Source: an uncultured Blautia sp.
Lineage (GTDB): Bacteria > Bacillota > Clostridia > Lachnospirales > Lachnospiraceae
Direction: 5' to 3'
Length of the DNA stretch: 29,573 nt
Assembly: GCA_937900135.1 (NCBI GenBank)
Contig: CALCDJ010000042.1
Location: 1-29,573 of the forward strand
The position numbers were made by a program, and so were the translations under genes. The notes below the pieces were generated by a model. That model worked only from the letters and a program-made list of their open reading frames with translations. It was not told where the DNA came from and ran no database searches. Shown here one piece after another: positions 22,658-29,573 of this stretch. The first letter of the stretch is position 1. Each line of letters opens with the position of its first letter.

Positions 22658-23503
22658 ATGGGAATAATTAAGGCATTCAAGCTGGGATTTGACTATCTCA
22701 AATATGACGAGGATGGCAACGTACAGGAAACGCAGCGTGCAGTCAATGATGTAAACCTGGACATTGAAGCAGGGGAATTTGTGGCAATTCTGGGACACAA
22801 TGGTTCTGGAAAATCCACATTAGCCAAGCATCTTAATGCGTTGCTTCTTCCCACAGAGGGAACCCTGTGGGTGGAGGATATGGATACCTCCAAGGAGGCA
22901 GAACTCTGGAAAATTCGCAAAAAAGCAGGTATGGTGTTCCAGAATCCGGATAACCAGATTATTGGTACCGTAGTAGAAGAGGATGTGGGATTTGGGCCTG
23001 AGAATATTGGTCTTCCCACAGAAAAAATCTGGAAACGTGTAGATGAAAGTATTCAGAAGGTGGGAATGGCAGCTTATCGTCATCATTCTCCCAATAAGCT
23101 TTCCGGAGGCCAGAAACAGAGAGTGGCGATTGCAGGCGTTATGGCCATGCATCCCCGATGTATTGTCCTGGATGAGCCTACCGCCATGCTGGACCCCAAT
23201 GGACGCAGGGAAGTACTGGAGGCGGTGCGGGAACTGAACCGTCAGGAAAATGTAACGGTCATTTTGATCACACATTATATGGAAGAAGTGATCCAGGCAG
23301 ACCACGTTTATGTGATGGACGGAGGAAGCGTGGTGATGGAGGGGACACCGAAGGAAATTTTTTCCCAGGTGGAAACTCTGAAGGAATATCATCTGGACGT
23401 TCCCCAGGTAACTCTTCTGGCTCATGAACTCCATGAGGCAGGGGTTAATATTCCAGAGGGAATACTGACGAAAGAAGAATTGGTGGGTGCCTTATGTCAA
23501 TAG
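22658..23503 (+). CDS. ecfA1: ECF transporter energy-coupling ATPase EcfA1
   Basis: EcfA1 is one of two ATPases of the shared energy-coupling module that powers uptake of vitamins and metal ions through interchangeable S components. The 281-residue protein has Walker A GHNGSGKST at 46-54, a Q-loop VFQNPDNQ, the ABC signature LSGGQKQR and Walker B CIVLDEPTAMLD. The Asp-rich N-terminus (FDYLKYDEDGNVQETQ) is typical of EcfA1 in Clostridia. AAAGGAA precedes the ATG. Its end overlaps ecfA2 by 10 nt, so translation is coupled. No S component is in the window. Confidence 0.96.
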   Translation: MGIIKAFKLGFDYLKYDEDGNVQETQRAVNDVNLDIEAGEFVAILGHNGSGKSTLAKHLNALLLPTEGTLWVEDMDTSKEAELWKIRKKAGMVFQNPDNQIIGTVVEEDVGFGPENIGLPTEKIWKRVDESIQKVGMAAYRHHSPNKLSGGQKQRVAIAGVMAMHPRCIVLDEPTAMLDPNGRREVLEAVRELNRQENVTVILITHYMEEVIQADHVYVMDGGSVVMEGTPKEIFSQVETLKEYHLDVPQVTLLAHELHEAGVNIPEGILTKEELVGALCQ

Positions 23504-24390
23504 AATTAAAAAATCTGATGTACACATACAGTCCTGGAACTGCTTATGAGATTCATGCGTTGAAGGACATTAATCTGTTCATTCCAGATGGACAGTTTAT
23601 TGGAGTGATCGGCCATACAGGAAGTGGAAAATCCACCCTGATCCAGCATTTGAATGCTCTGGTAAAACCGACTTCCGGAGAAGTGCTTTATAATGGAGAA
23701 AATGTCTGGGCAGAAAATTATGACCGGAAAGCTCTGAGAAGCGAAGTGGGACTGGTATTTCAATATCCGGAACATCAGCTTTTTGAGAGCGATGTTCTTT
23801 CTGATGTATGCTTTGGCCCAATGAACCAGGGATTAAGCCGGGAAGAGGCTGAGGTTGAGGCAAAAAAAGCATTGCAACAGGTTGGATTCAAAGAGAAAAA
23901 TTATAAGAAGTCTCCGTTTGAGCTTTCAGGAGGTCAGAAAAAACGAGTGGCCATTGCAGGGGTTCTTGCCATGAATCCCAGGATTCTGATCCTGGACGAG
24001 CCAACGGCCGGTTTGGACCCAAAGGGACGGGACGATATTCTGGATCAGATCGCAGAGCTTCATAGGGTGCGGAGAATTACCATAATTCTGGTTTCCCATA
24101 GCATGGAAGACATTGCCAAGTATGTACAGAGATTGATTGTAATGAATCATGGAGAGGTTGCCTTTGATGATACGCCCAAAAAGGTGTTTGCTCATTATCA
24201 GGAACTGGAGGCCATGGGATTGGCGGCGCCTCAGATTACCTATATTATGCATGCTTTGAGAGAGCAGGGACTTATGGTAGATACGGAGGCAATTACTGTT
24301 CTGGAAGCAAAAGAAAGTATTCTGAAAGCATTGAAAGAAAAGAATTCTCCTCTGCTGAAACAACAGAAGGGAGGAGCAGACAATGATTAG
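23494..24390 (+). CDS. ecfA2: ECF transporter energy-coupling ATPase EcfA2
   Basis: The partner ATPase of EcfA1, 298 residues. Walker A is GHTGSGKST at 40-48, the Q-loop VFQYPEHQLFE has the EcfA2-type form, the signature is LSGGQKKR, and Walker B is ILILDEPTAGLD. It pairs with EcfA1 under the EcfT membrane scaffold. Translation is coupled at both ends: it overlaps ecfA1 by 10 nt and ecfT by 8 nt. The C-terminus is somewhat extended and polar. Confidence 0.96.
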   Translation: MSIELKNLMYTYSPGTAYEIHALKDINLFIPDGQFIGVIGHTGSGKSTLIQHLNALVKPTSGEVLYNGENVWAENYDRKALRSEVGLVFQYPEHQLFESDVLSDVCFGPMNQGLSREEAEVEAKKALQQVGFKEKNYKKSPFELSGGQKKRVAIAGVLAMNPRILILDEPTAGLDPKGRDDILDQIAELHRVRRITIILVSHSMEDIAKYVQRLIVMNHGEVAFDDTPKKVFAHYQELEAMGLAAPQITYIMHALREQGLMVDTEAITVLEAKESILKALKEKNSPLLKQQKGGADND

Positions 24391-25186
24391 AGATATTACC
24401 ATTGGACAGTATTATCCGGCAGACTCTTTGTTACACCGGCTGGACCCCCGGACAAAATTCGTGGGAACGCTGGCATTTATTGTTTCTGTGTTTTTGTTTC
24501 ACACAATTCCAGGGTATCTGGTAGCCACAGTTTTTCTGGCGGGAATGATTCTGGCATCCAAGGTTCCTGTGAAGTTTATGTTCAAGGGTCTGAAATCCAT
24601 TTTTGTTATTCTGATGATCACGGTGGTATTTAACATTCTTCTTACACCGGGAGAAGTTCTCTGGCAGTGGGGATTTTTGCGGGTCACAAAAGAGGGTCTC
24701 TCTCTGGCTGGCCGTATGGCAATCCGACTGACTTATCTGGTCATTGGTTCTTCCATTATGACCCTGACAACCACACCCAATCAGCTGACAGATGGTCTGG
24801 AACGGTTGCTTCGTCCTTTGAACAAGATTCGTGTACCAGTTCATGAAATCGCTATGATGATGTCCATTGCCCTGCGTTTTATTCCGATTCTTCTGGAAGA
24901 AACCGACAAGATCATGAAAGCGCAGATTGCAAGAGGAGCAGACTTTGAAAATGGAAACCTGATCCAGAAGGCGAAAAATATGATTCCTCTTCTGGTGCCT
25001 CTGTTTATTTCTGCTTTTCGCCGGGCCAATGATCTGGCTATGGCAATGGAAGCGCGGTGCTATCATGGAGGAGATCACAGAACGCAGATGAAGCCCTTAA
25101 AATACGAAAGAAGAGATTATATTTCCTATCTGATCCTGGCAGTTTACCTGGTAATAGCCATTGCTTTCCGGGTATTGGGCTGGTAA
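24383..25186 (+). CDS. ecfT: ECF transporter transmembrane component EcfT
   Basis: EcfT is the membrane scaffold linking the two ATPases to S components. The 267-residue protein starts MIRDITIGQYYPADSLLHRLDPRTKF, a family hallmark, and has several hydrophobic segments. Two Ala-Arg coupling motifs are visible: QIARGADFE and MEARCYHGG. They insert into the ATPase grooves. It overlaps ecfA2 by 8 nt and is followed by truA after 19 nt, the usual Clostridial order. Confidence 0.96.
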   Translation: MIRDITIGQYYPADSLLHRLDPRTKFVGTLAFIVSVFLFHTIPGYLVATVFLAGMILASKVPVKFMFKGLKSIFVILMITVVFNILLTPGEVLWQWGFLRVTKEGLSLAGRMAIRLTYLVIGSSIMTLTTTPNQLTDGLERLLRPLNKIRVPVHEIAMMMSIALRFIPILLEETDKIMKAQIARGADFENGNLIQKAKNMIPLLVPLFISAFRRANDLAMAMEARCYHGGDHRTQMKPLKYERRDYISYLILAVYLVIAIAFRVLGW

Positions 25187-25205
25187 GGAAGAAGGGAGGA
25201 ATTTC

Positions 25206-25949
25206 ATGAAAAAGCGTATTGGTCTTGTGGTGGCATATGACGGCACCAATTACTGCGGATGGCAGACTCAGCCAAACGGAGTGACCGTACAGGGGATTTT
25301 AAATGAGACATTGTCTGAACTTCTGGGAGAGAAAATTGAAACCATTGGAGCAAGTCGTACCGATGCAGGTGTACATGCCCTGGGAAATGTGGCGGTATTT
25401 GATACAGAAACCCGGATTCCAGGAGAAAAAATATCCTATGCATTGAATCAACGCCTTCCGGAAGACATTCGGATTCAGCTTTCGGAAGAGGTGGAGCCGG
25501 ATTTTCATCCCAGATACTGTGACAGTGAGAAAACATATGAATATCGGATTCTCAATCGCAGATTTCCAGTCCCCACAGAGCGGCTGTATTCTTATTTTTA
25601 TCACTATAAATTAGATGTGGAAAAAATGAGAGAAGCTACCTCCTATCTCATTGGACGCCATGATTTTGCCAGCTTTTGCGGTGCCAAAGCTCAGGTAAAA
25701 ACAACCATTCGTACCATTACAGGAATCGATGTGTGGCGTGACGGGGATATGGTTACCATTCGGGTTTCCGGAGAAGGCTTCCTTTATAACATGGTAAGGA
25801 TTATTGCGGGAACGCTGATTGAAGTGGGAAATGGGCAGTATCCGCCGGAAAAGGTAAGAGATATTCTTAAGGCCTGCGACAGAGAAGCAGCGGGATCTAC
25901 GGCCCCGGCTCAGGGACTTACCCTTATGGGAATAGAGTTTTTTGACTGA
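25206..25949 (+). CDS. truA: tRNA pseudouridine(38-40) synthase
   Basis: TruA converts uridines 38-40 of the tRNA anticodon arm to pseudouridine. The 247-residue length is normal. The catalytic Asp53 lies in SRTDAGVHALGNVA; YDGTNYCGWQTQPNGVTVQG at 11-30 and GEGFLYNMVRIIAGTLIEVG near the C-terminus are signatures. The ATG at 25206 is preferred because GGGAGGA lies 6 nt upstream; the longer frame overlaps ecfT. truA usually continues into rplM-rpsI; here a convergent metal exporter gene separates them. Confidence 0.97.
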   Translation: MKKRIGLVVAYDGTNYCGWQTQPNGVTVQGILNETLSELLGEKIETIGASRTDAGVHALGNVAVFDTETRIPGEKISYALNQRLPEDIRIQLSEEVEPDFHPRYCDSEKTYEYRILNRRFPVPTERLYSYFYHYKLDVEKMREATSYLIGRHDFASFCGAKAQVKTTIRTITGIDVWRDGDMVTIRVSGEGFLYNMVRIIAGTLIEVGNGQYPPEKVRDILKACDREAAGSTAPAQGLTLMGIEFFD

Positions 25950-26002
25950 ACATCGCTTTGATGTACAGTGCCATTATATTGCATAAAAAGATTTTACAAT
26001 AA

Positions 26003-26049
26003 AAAGCCGATTTCCGGTACAGATTATTTCTGTATCGAAAATCGGCTTT
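26003..26049. terminator. Bidirectional terminator between truA and the CDF gene
   Basis: AAAGCCGATTT (26003-26013) pairs with AAATCGGCTTT (26039-26049), and an inner GTACAGA/TCTGTAT stem extends the hairpin. A and T tracts flank both sides, so it can end transcripts from truA and from the convergent CDF gene. Confidence 0.85.
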
Positions 26050-26063
26050 ACTTGAAAATTGGC

Positions 26064-27230
26064 TTAATATTGACGGTCTACCTGAATAACTGCAAAATAT
26101 TTTTTTTCCGGAAAAGCATGAATTTCCTGTTTCAGTTGATTGATAACTTCAACTTCCGTATAACGGCATTGGAAGGGCATAACTACGTCAAAGACCAGAT
26201 TTGTATGAGTGGGGCCTTCTACCATACGGAAGTCATGGATGGTAAAACTGGGGTCCATGTTTTGAACCAGAGCAAGAACTTTATTTTTCATGGCAAGAAT
26301 TTCCTGATTGTCGGTAATGACCGGGTCCATATGTATGGTTGCCGCACAGTTGAGGCTTTTCTGTAATTCCTGCTCAATGTTGTCGATTTCATCGTGAATA
26401 AGCAGGATATCGCCTTTGGCAGGAACTTCTGCATGAAGAGAGATCATCAGGCGGCCGGGGCCGTAATCATGAACAATCAGGTCATGGATTCCCTGAACCA
26501 GGGAGTGGGCGCAGACAATGTTCTCAATTTGCTGAACCAGTTCTTTTTTTGGCGGCTGTCCCAAAAGGGGGTCAATGGTTTCCTTCATGGTCTGGATACC
26601 TGTATAAAAGATAAACAATCCCACAAGGATACCGAACCAGCCATCCAGAAGAAGACCGGTAAACTGACTGATCAGGGTGGCAGCCAGGACAAGTGCTGTA
26701 GATATGGTATCGCTTAAGCTGTCGGCAGCGGTTGCTTTCATGGCAGCGCTGCTGATTTTCTTACCTATGGAATGGTTGTAGCTGGCCATATAAAGTTTTA
26801 CCAGGATGGATACCGCCAGAATACAAAGAATCAGCGGACTGCTTTCCACCGGTTCTGGATGAAAAATCTTTACGATGGAAGATTTTACCAGTTCAAAACC
26901 CATGATCAAAATAGCGACGGACACAAAAAGCCCGGAAATATATTCCATTCTTCCGTGACCAAAGGGATGTTCCGGATCAGGCTTCTGACCGGAAAGTTTA
27001 AATCCGATCAGGGTAATTACAGAGGAACCGGCATCGGACAGGTTGTTAAAGGCATCCGCGGTAATGGCAATGGAGCCGCTTAGTGTTCCTGCCAGCCATT
27101 TTCCAAGGAACAGCAGAATATTTAAGGCAATTCCCACACCGCCGCAAAGAATGCCATATGCCTGGCGAACGTCCGGAGAAGTATAGTTTTTATGGTCTTT
27201 CACAATAAGTGAGGATAAAAAGGCAATCAT
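26064..27230 (-). CDS. CDF family cation efflux protein, probably manganese-type
   Basis: The 388-residue protein has the six-helix CDF core: ITADAFNNLSDAGSS in helix 2 and ATAADSLSDTIST in helix 5, with HPFGHGRMEY (88-97) between them. Aligned to zinc exporters such as YiiP, the metal site becomes N62/D66 and D170/D174. This Asn-Asp/Asp-Asp set is the pattern reported for manganese exporters such as MntE, whereas zinc members have Asp-Asp/His-Asp. The protein is about 90 residues longer than simple CDF proteins; the C-terminus appears to hold two ferredoxin-like cytosolic segments (about 215-300 and 305-388). AAAGGAG precedes the ATG. It sits convergent to truA and divergent from rplM. Substrate is inferred. 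Confidence 0.88.
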   Translation of the reverse strand: MIAFLSSLIVKDHKNYTSPDVRQAYGILCGGVGIALNILLFLGKWLAGTLSGSIAITADAFNNLSDAGSSVITLIGFKLSGQKPDPEHPFGHGRMEYISGLFVSVAILIMGFELVKSSIVKIFHPEPVESSPLILCILAVSILVKLYMASYNHSIGKKISSAAMKATAADSLSDTISTALVLAATLISQFTGLLLDGWFGILVGLFIFYTGIQTMKETIDPLLGQPPKKELVQQIENIVCAHSLVQGIHDLIVHDYGPGRLMISLHAEVPAKGDILLIHDEIDNIEQELQKSLNCAATIHMDPVITDNQEILAMKNKVLALVQNMDPSFTIHDFRMVEGPTHTNLVFDVVMPFQCRYTEVEVINQLKQEIHAFPEKKYFAVIQVDRQY

Positions 27231-27267
27231 AACAATTCTCCTTTCAATCGTTTTTTGATTTTCAATT

Positions 27268-27295
27268 TATATACATCCTTTCTATGGTAGCACAA
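27268..27295 (-). promoter_or_regulatory. Candidate promoter of the CDF gene
   Basis: On the minus strand TTGTGC (27295-27290), a 16-bp spacer and TATATA (27273-27268) lie about 37 nt before the start codon. The match is moderate. Confidence 0.45.
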
Positions 27296-27395
27296 CGACA
27301 GTAAAAATTCCAGAGAAATCCATTTAAGAAAAAAGGTCTTTGCTTCCGCAGGGGAATAATCTGCAAAAAAACATGGAAAAACCATGAAAAAACTG

Positions 27396-27424
27396 TTGAC
27401 AGGAACATACCCATGTAATATAAT
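27396..27424 (+). promoter_or_regulatory. Consensus promoter of rplM-rpsI
   Basis: TTGACA (27396-27401), a 17-bp spacer and TATAAT (27419-27424) match the housekeeping consensus at every position, as expected for ribosomal protein genes. The transcript starts about 220 nt before rplM. Confidence 0.93.
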
Positions 27425-27430
27425 TACTCA

Positions 27431-27650
27431 ATGTGACGTAGTGCGAAAACTCCTGAGCCAATAGCCCCGGCGAAGGCGTTTTATCAGCGGTTTCGGACAT
27501 TTCCGCGATTATTATTTGCACCCACGTTTCAAATAATAACATTTATATGCTGTTTTACAGCAGTTTTCAGGATATCTGAGAAGATATAACTGATTTGCGG
27601 AATTTCCGCGATTGATAAACTATCGTTGATAAATAACAGGAGGTAAAACC
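27431..27650 (+). promoter_or_regulatory. Structured leader of rplM, candidate L13 autoregulatory leader
   Basis: The 220-nt untranslated leader can form GCGG/CCGC (27487-27490 with 27503-27506), a 10-bp stem TTATTATTTG/CAAATAATAA (27509-27518 with 27530-27539), and GCGGAA/TTCCGC (27597-27609). The segment ATTTCCGCGATT occurs twice (about 27499 and 27602). L13 leaders that bind ribosomal protein L13 are known in Firmicutes; assignment here rests on position and structure only. The ribosome binding site is AGGAGGT at 27639-27645. Confidence 0.55.
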
Positions 27651-28079
27651 ATGCAGACTTATATGGCTAATCCAGATAAAATCGAAAGAAAATGGTATGT
27701 AGTTGACGCAGAAGGATGCACACTTGGCCGTCTGGCTTCTGGCATCGCAAGCGTTTTAAGAGGAAAGAATAAACCGCAGTTTACACCTCATGTAGACACA
27801 GGTGATTATGTAATCGTAGTAAACGCTGACAAGATCAAAGTAACCGGCAAGAAAATGGATCAGAAGATCTACTACAATCACTCCGATTATGTTGGTGGAA
27901 TGAAAGAAACCACATTAAAAGAAATGTTAGCAAAGAAACCAGAAAAGGTTGTTGAGCTGGCTGTTAAGGGAATGCTTCCAAAAGGACCTTTAGGAAGATC
28001 CATGTACAAAAAACTTTTTGTATATGCTGGACCGGAACACAAACATGAAGCTCAGAAACCGGAAGTTTTAACATTTTAA
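27651..28079 (+). CDS. rplM: 50S ribosomal protein L13
   Basis: L13 is an early-assembly protein of the large ribosomal subunit. The 142-residue sequence shows the family features KWYVVDAEGCTLGRLASGIA near the N-terminus and VKGMLPKGPLGRSMYKKLFVY near the C-terminus. It is co-transcribed with rpsI, which starts 17 nt after its stop, from a perfect consensus promoter. Confidence 0.99.
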   Translation: MQTYMANPDKIERKWYVVDAEGCTLGRLASGIASVLRGKNKPQFTPHVDTGDYVIVVNADKIKVTGKKMDQKIYYNHSDYVGGMKETTLKEMLAKKPEKVVELAVKGMLPKGPLGRSMYKKLFVYAGPEHKHEAQKPEVLTF

Positions 28080-28096
28080 TGAGGAGGTAGAAAACA

Positions 28097-28489
28097 TTGG
28101 CTAGCGCAAAATTCTACGGAACAGGAAGAAGAAAATCATCAATCGCAAGAGTTTACCTGGTACCTGGAACCGGTAAAGTGACAATCAATAAAAGAGATAT
28201 CGACGAATACTTCGGATTAGATACACTGAAAGTAATCGTTCGTCAGCCATTAGTAGCAACTGAGACAGAAGGCAAATTTGACGTTTTAGTAAACGTAAAA
28301 GGCGGCGGATACACAGGACAGGCTGGTGCAATCAGACATGGTGTTGCAAGAGCTCTCCTTCAGGCAGACAACGACTACAGACCAGTTCTGAAAGCTGCTG
28401 GATTCTTAACTCGTGATCCACGTATGAAAGAACGTAAGAAATACGGTCTCAAGGCAGCACGTCGTGCTCCTCAGTTCAGCAAGAGATAA
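28097..28489 (+). CDS. rpsI: 30S ribosomal protein S9
   Basis: S9 is a small-subunit protein whose C-terminal tail reaches the P-site tRNA. The 130-residue protein has FYGTGRRKSSIARVYLVPG at the start, GGGYTGQAGAIRHGVARAL in the middle, and the conserved basic end KYGLKAARRAPQFSKR. It starts with TTG at 28097, served by GAGGAGGT 8 nt upstream. The 3' end of rpsI is a known integration site for some integrative elements of Firmicutes, relevant to what lies downstream. Confidence 0.98.
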   Translation: MASAKFYGTGRRKSSIARVYLVPGTGKVTINKRDIDEYFGLDTLKVIVRQPLVATETEGKFDVLVNVKGGGYTGQAGAIRHGVARALLQADNDYRPVLKAAGFLTRDPRMKERKKYGLKAARRAPQFSKR

Positions 28490-28520
28490 TCGACTGCTCA
28501 GACTATATCAAAATGGTTCA

Positions 28521-28554
28521 AAAAGCCCGGAAAATCAAGGTTTTCCGGGCTTTT
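28521..28554 (+). terminator. Terminator of rplM-rpsI
   Basis: A perfect 14-bp stem (28521-28534 with 28541-28554, core GCCCGGAAAA) closes a 6-nt loop and ends in TTTT. It is symmetrical enough to act in both directions. Confidence 0.92.
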
Positions 28555-28577
28555 CCTATGCCCTGAATGGCTGATAT

Positions 28578-28597
28578 AGTTTGATGAAGTTTGATGA
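28578..28597 (+). repeat. Perfect tandem repeat AGTTTGATGA x2
   Basis: The 10-bp unit occurs twice with no spacer, so both copies face the same side of the DNA helix. A related triplet lies at 28765-28794. Confidence 0.85.
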
Positions 28598-28624
28598 AAC
28601 GAGACCCATTTTCACCCAATTTTT

Positions 28625-28698
28625 AGTGGTTACCAAGTGGATAACCGGCAAAAAACAGGCTAAAAAGAGGGCCAAGTGGTTACCAAATAGGATAACCG
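28625..28698 (+). repeat. Two GGTTA/TAACC dyad repeats 50 bp apart
   Basis: AGTGGTTACCAA begins copy 1 at 28625 and copy 2 at 28675. Each ends in GGATAACCG (28639-28647 and 28690-28698). Copy 2 has one extra base in the centre. Each unit has GGTTA and TAACC arms in inverted orientation and could bind a dimeric protein. Confidence 0.8.
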
Positions 28699-28764
28699 AA
28701 GGCCGTTTTTTGCCCTTTGGAGAGGTGACTTTTTCTTCTCCTTCATCGACCATTTTCATCTGAT

Positions 28765-28794
28765 TAGTTTGAGATAATTTGACCTAATTTGAAT
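28765..28794 (+). repeat. Tandem 10-bp repeat TARTTTGANN x3
   Basis: TAGTTTGAGA, TAATTTGACC and TAATTTGAAT follow one another exactly. The shared TTTGA core and 10-bp phase link them to the AGTTTGATGA pair 187 bp upstream. Confidence 0.8.
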
Positions 28795-28817
28795 ACAACA
28801 GAATAAATTTAATCGCC

Positions 28818-28850
28818 AAGCGCTCAGTATTTTTCTACTGGGCGCTTTTT
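28818..28850 (+). terminator. Terminator upstream of parA
   Basis: A 12-bp stem (28818-28829 with 28836-28847, one G-T pair, core AAGCGC/GCGCTT) has a 6-nt loop and ends in five T residues. Confidence 0.85.
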
Positions 28851-28882
28851 GCGTTTCCGGGGAATTTCATTCCGGGATAAGA

Positions 28883-28921
28883 AAAGGCCGTCACTTTCAA
28901 TTTTTGAAGTGGCGGCTTTTT
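28883..28921 (+). terminator. Second terminator-like hairpin before parA
   Basis: AAAGGCCGTCACTT and AAGTGGCGGCTTT pair with small imperfections around a T-rich loop and end in TTTTT. It lies 46 nt before the parA start, so parA must either be transcribed from a promoter very close to its start or read through this signal. Confidence 0.7.
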
Positions 28922-28966
28922 CTATTTCCAGAAGCCATAGAACAATTCAGAAATGAGGTGAAGTCA

Positions 28967-29573
28967 TTGAACACGCAAATCATCGCCATCGCCAACCAGA
29001 AAGGCGGCGTTGGCAAGACAACCACCTGCGCAAACTTGGGGATCGGGCTGGCGCAGGCCGGGAAGAAAGTGCTGCTGATCGACGGGGACCCGCAAGGCAG
29101 CCTGACCATCAGCCTGGGCCATCCCCAGCCGGACAAGCTGCCATTTACCCTGTCCGACGCTATGGGCCGTATTCTGATGGATGAGCCAATCAAGCCCGGC
29201 GAGGGTATTCTGCACCATTCAGAAGGAGTTGACCTGATGCCTGCTGACATTCAGCTCTCCGGCATGGAGGTCTCCCTGGTGAACGCCATGAGCCGTGAGA
29301 CCATCTTGCGGCAATACCTGGACACGCTCAAGGGACAGTATTCCCATATCCTGATTGACTGCCAGCCTTCCCTGGGTATGCTCACGGTCAACGCACTGGC
29401 AGCCGCCAACAGGATCATAATCCCCGTCCAGGCGGAGTATCTACCCGCCAAGGGCCTGGAACAGCTGCTCCAGACGGTCAATAAGGTGAAGCGGCAAATC
29501 AATCCCAAGCTCCAGATCGACGGTATCCTGCTGACGATGGTGGATAACCGCACCAACTTTGCCAAAGAGATTG
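28967..29573 (+). CDS. parA: ParA family ATPase (partial, runs off the window)
   Basis: Starting at TTG 28967, with GAGGTG 6 nt upstream, the frame is open to the end of the window: 202 residues of a protein usually about 250-275 long. The deviant Walker A motif KGGVGKTT follows ANQ near the N-terminus (about residues 11-18). DGDPQGS is the next nucleotide-contacting stretch, and HILIDCQPSLGMLT carries Walker B. ParA/Soj ATPases position plasmids, chromosomes or integrated elements together with a ParB partner, expected beyond the edge. Codon use is strikingly GC-rich (many CTG, GCC, ATC, GGC) compared with the genes to the left, which points to transfer. In Clostridia such parA genes often lie at one end of integrative and conjugative elements. 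Confidence 0.93.
   Translation, partial: MNTQIIAIANQKGGVGKTTTCANLGIGLAQAGKKVLLIDGDPQGSLTISLGHPQPDKLPFTLSDAMGRILMDEPIKPGEGILHHSEGVDLMPADIQLSGMEVSLVNAMSRETILRQYLDTLKGQYSHILIDCQPSLGMLTVNALAAANRIIIPVQAEYLPAKGLEQLLQTVNKVKRQINPKLQIDGILLTMVDNRTNFAKEI

Larger units (their letters stand above)
28555..28966. other. Element-end region with phased repeats, between rpsI and parA
   Basis: No gene is convincing in these 412 bp; two frames of 60-67 codons lack ribosome binding sites. The region contains a tandem 10-bp repeat pair, two GGTTA/TAACC dyads, a tandem 10-bp repeat triplet and two terminators (all listed separately). It looks like the regulatory or recombination end of an integrated element rather than chromosomal spacer. 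Confidence 0.55.

Noticed and set aside
28556..28763. Overlapping 60-67 codon frames between rpsI and parA
   Set aside because: They lack ribosome binding sites and run across the repeat array, so they are unlikely to be genes.
1..29573. CRISPR array or rRNA genes
   Set aside because: No regularly spaced long repeats with variable spacers and no rRNA-like conserved stretches were seen.

Overview
The window looks like a chromosome segment of a low-to-moderate GC Gram-positive gut Clostridium relative, most likely Lachnospiraceae (Blautia/Dorea type). This is inferred from strong AGGAGG ribosome binding sites, gene content, and the contiguous order tig-clpP-clpX-lon-ysxC-ecfA1-ecfA2-ecfT-truA followed by rplM-rpsI. 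No species can be named from the sequence alone.

Left part (1-6.2 kb) is accessory and partly decayed. It opens with a broken paralogue of the solute-binding gene that is intact at 6.2-7.2 kb. The two copies share about 87% of 294 ungapped positions by hand count and bracket roughly 6 kb of foreign-looking DNA. Inside lie a RhuM-family gene split by one amber codon, a 96-nt element with a 14-bp terminal stem and three inner hairpins, and a minus-strand operon. That operon encodes a MarR repressor, a Mef-like MFS exporter, a GNAT acetyltransferase, a GrpB nucleotidyltransferase fused to a cytidine-deaminase-like domain, and a P-loop phosphotransferase. The set reads as one efflux and drug-modification (xenobiotic defence) cassette. 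It has a clear promoter overlapped by a direct-repeat operator, and a possible leader-peptide attenuator in front of the exporter. It is the best candidate here for an undescribed system.

Middle part (6.2-16.1 kb) holds an orphan NMT1/THI5-like binding protein, then a CUT1 sugar uptake operon (binding protein, two permeases, no ATPase) with a cytoplasmic DUF5060-type glycoside hydrolase, followed by its probable LacI-type regulator. After these come a PsiE-like membrane gene broken by a one-base change in a G tract, proC, a small unknown ORF, a CYTH-domain protein and a DJ-1/PfpI protein.

Housekeeping part (16.2-28.5 kb) encodes protein folding and proteolysis (trigger factor, ClpP, ClpX, Lon), the ribosome assembly GTPase YsxC, the shared energising module of ECF vitamin transporters (EcfA1, EcfA2, EcfT) and TruA. 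A convergent CDF metal exporter with a manganese-type metal site separates truA from rplM-rpsI, which has a consensus promoter and a structured leader.

Right edge (28.5-29.57 kb): downstream of the rpsI terminator the sequence changes. There are helically phased 10-bp tandem repeats, two dyads spaced 50 bp apart, two more terminators, and then the start of a GC-rich parA gene running off the window. This looks like the end of an integrative and conjugative element inserted behind rpsI.
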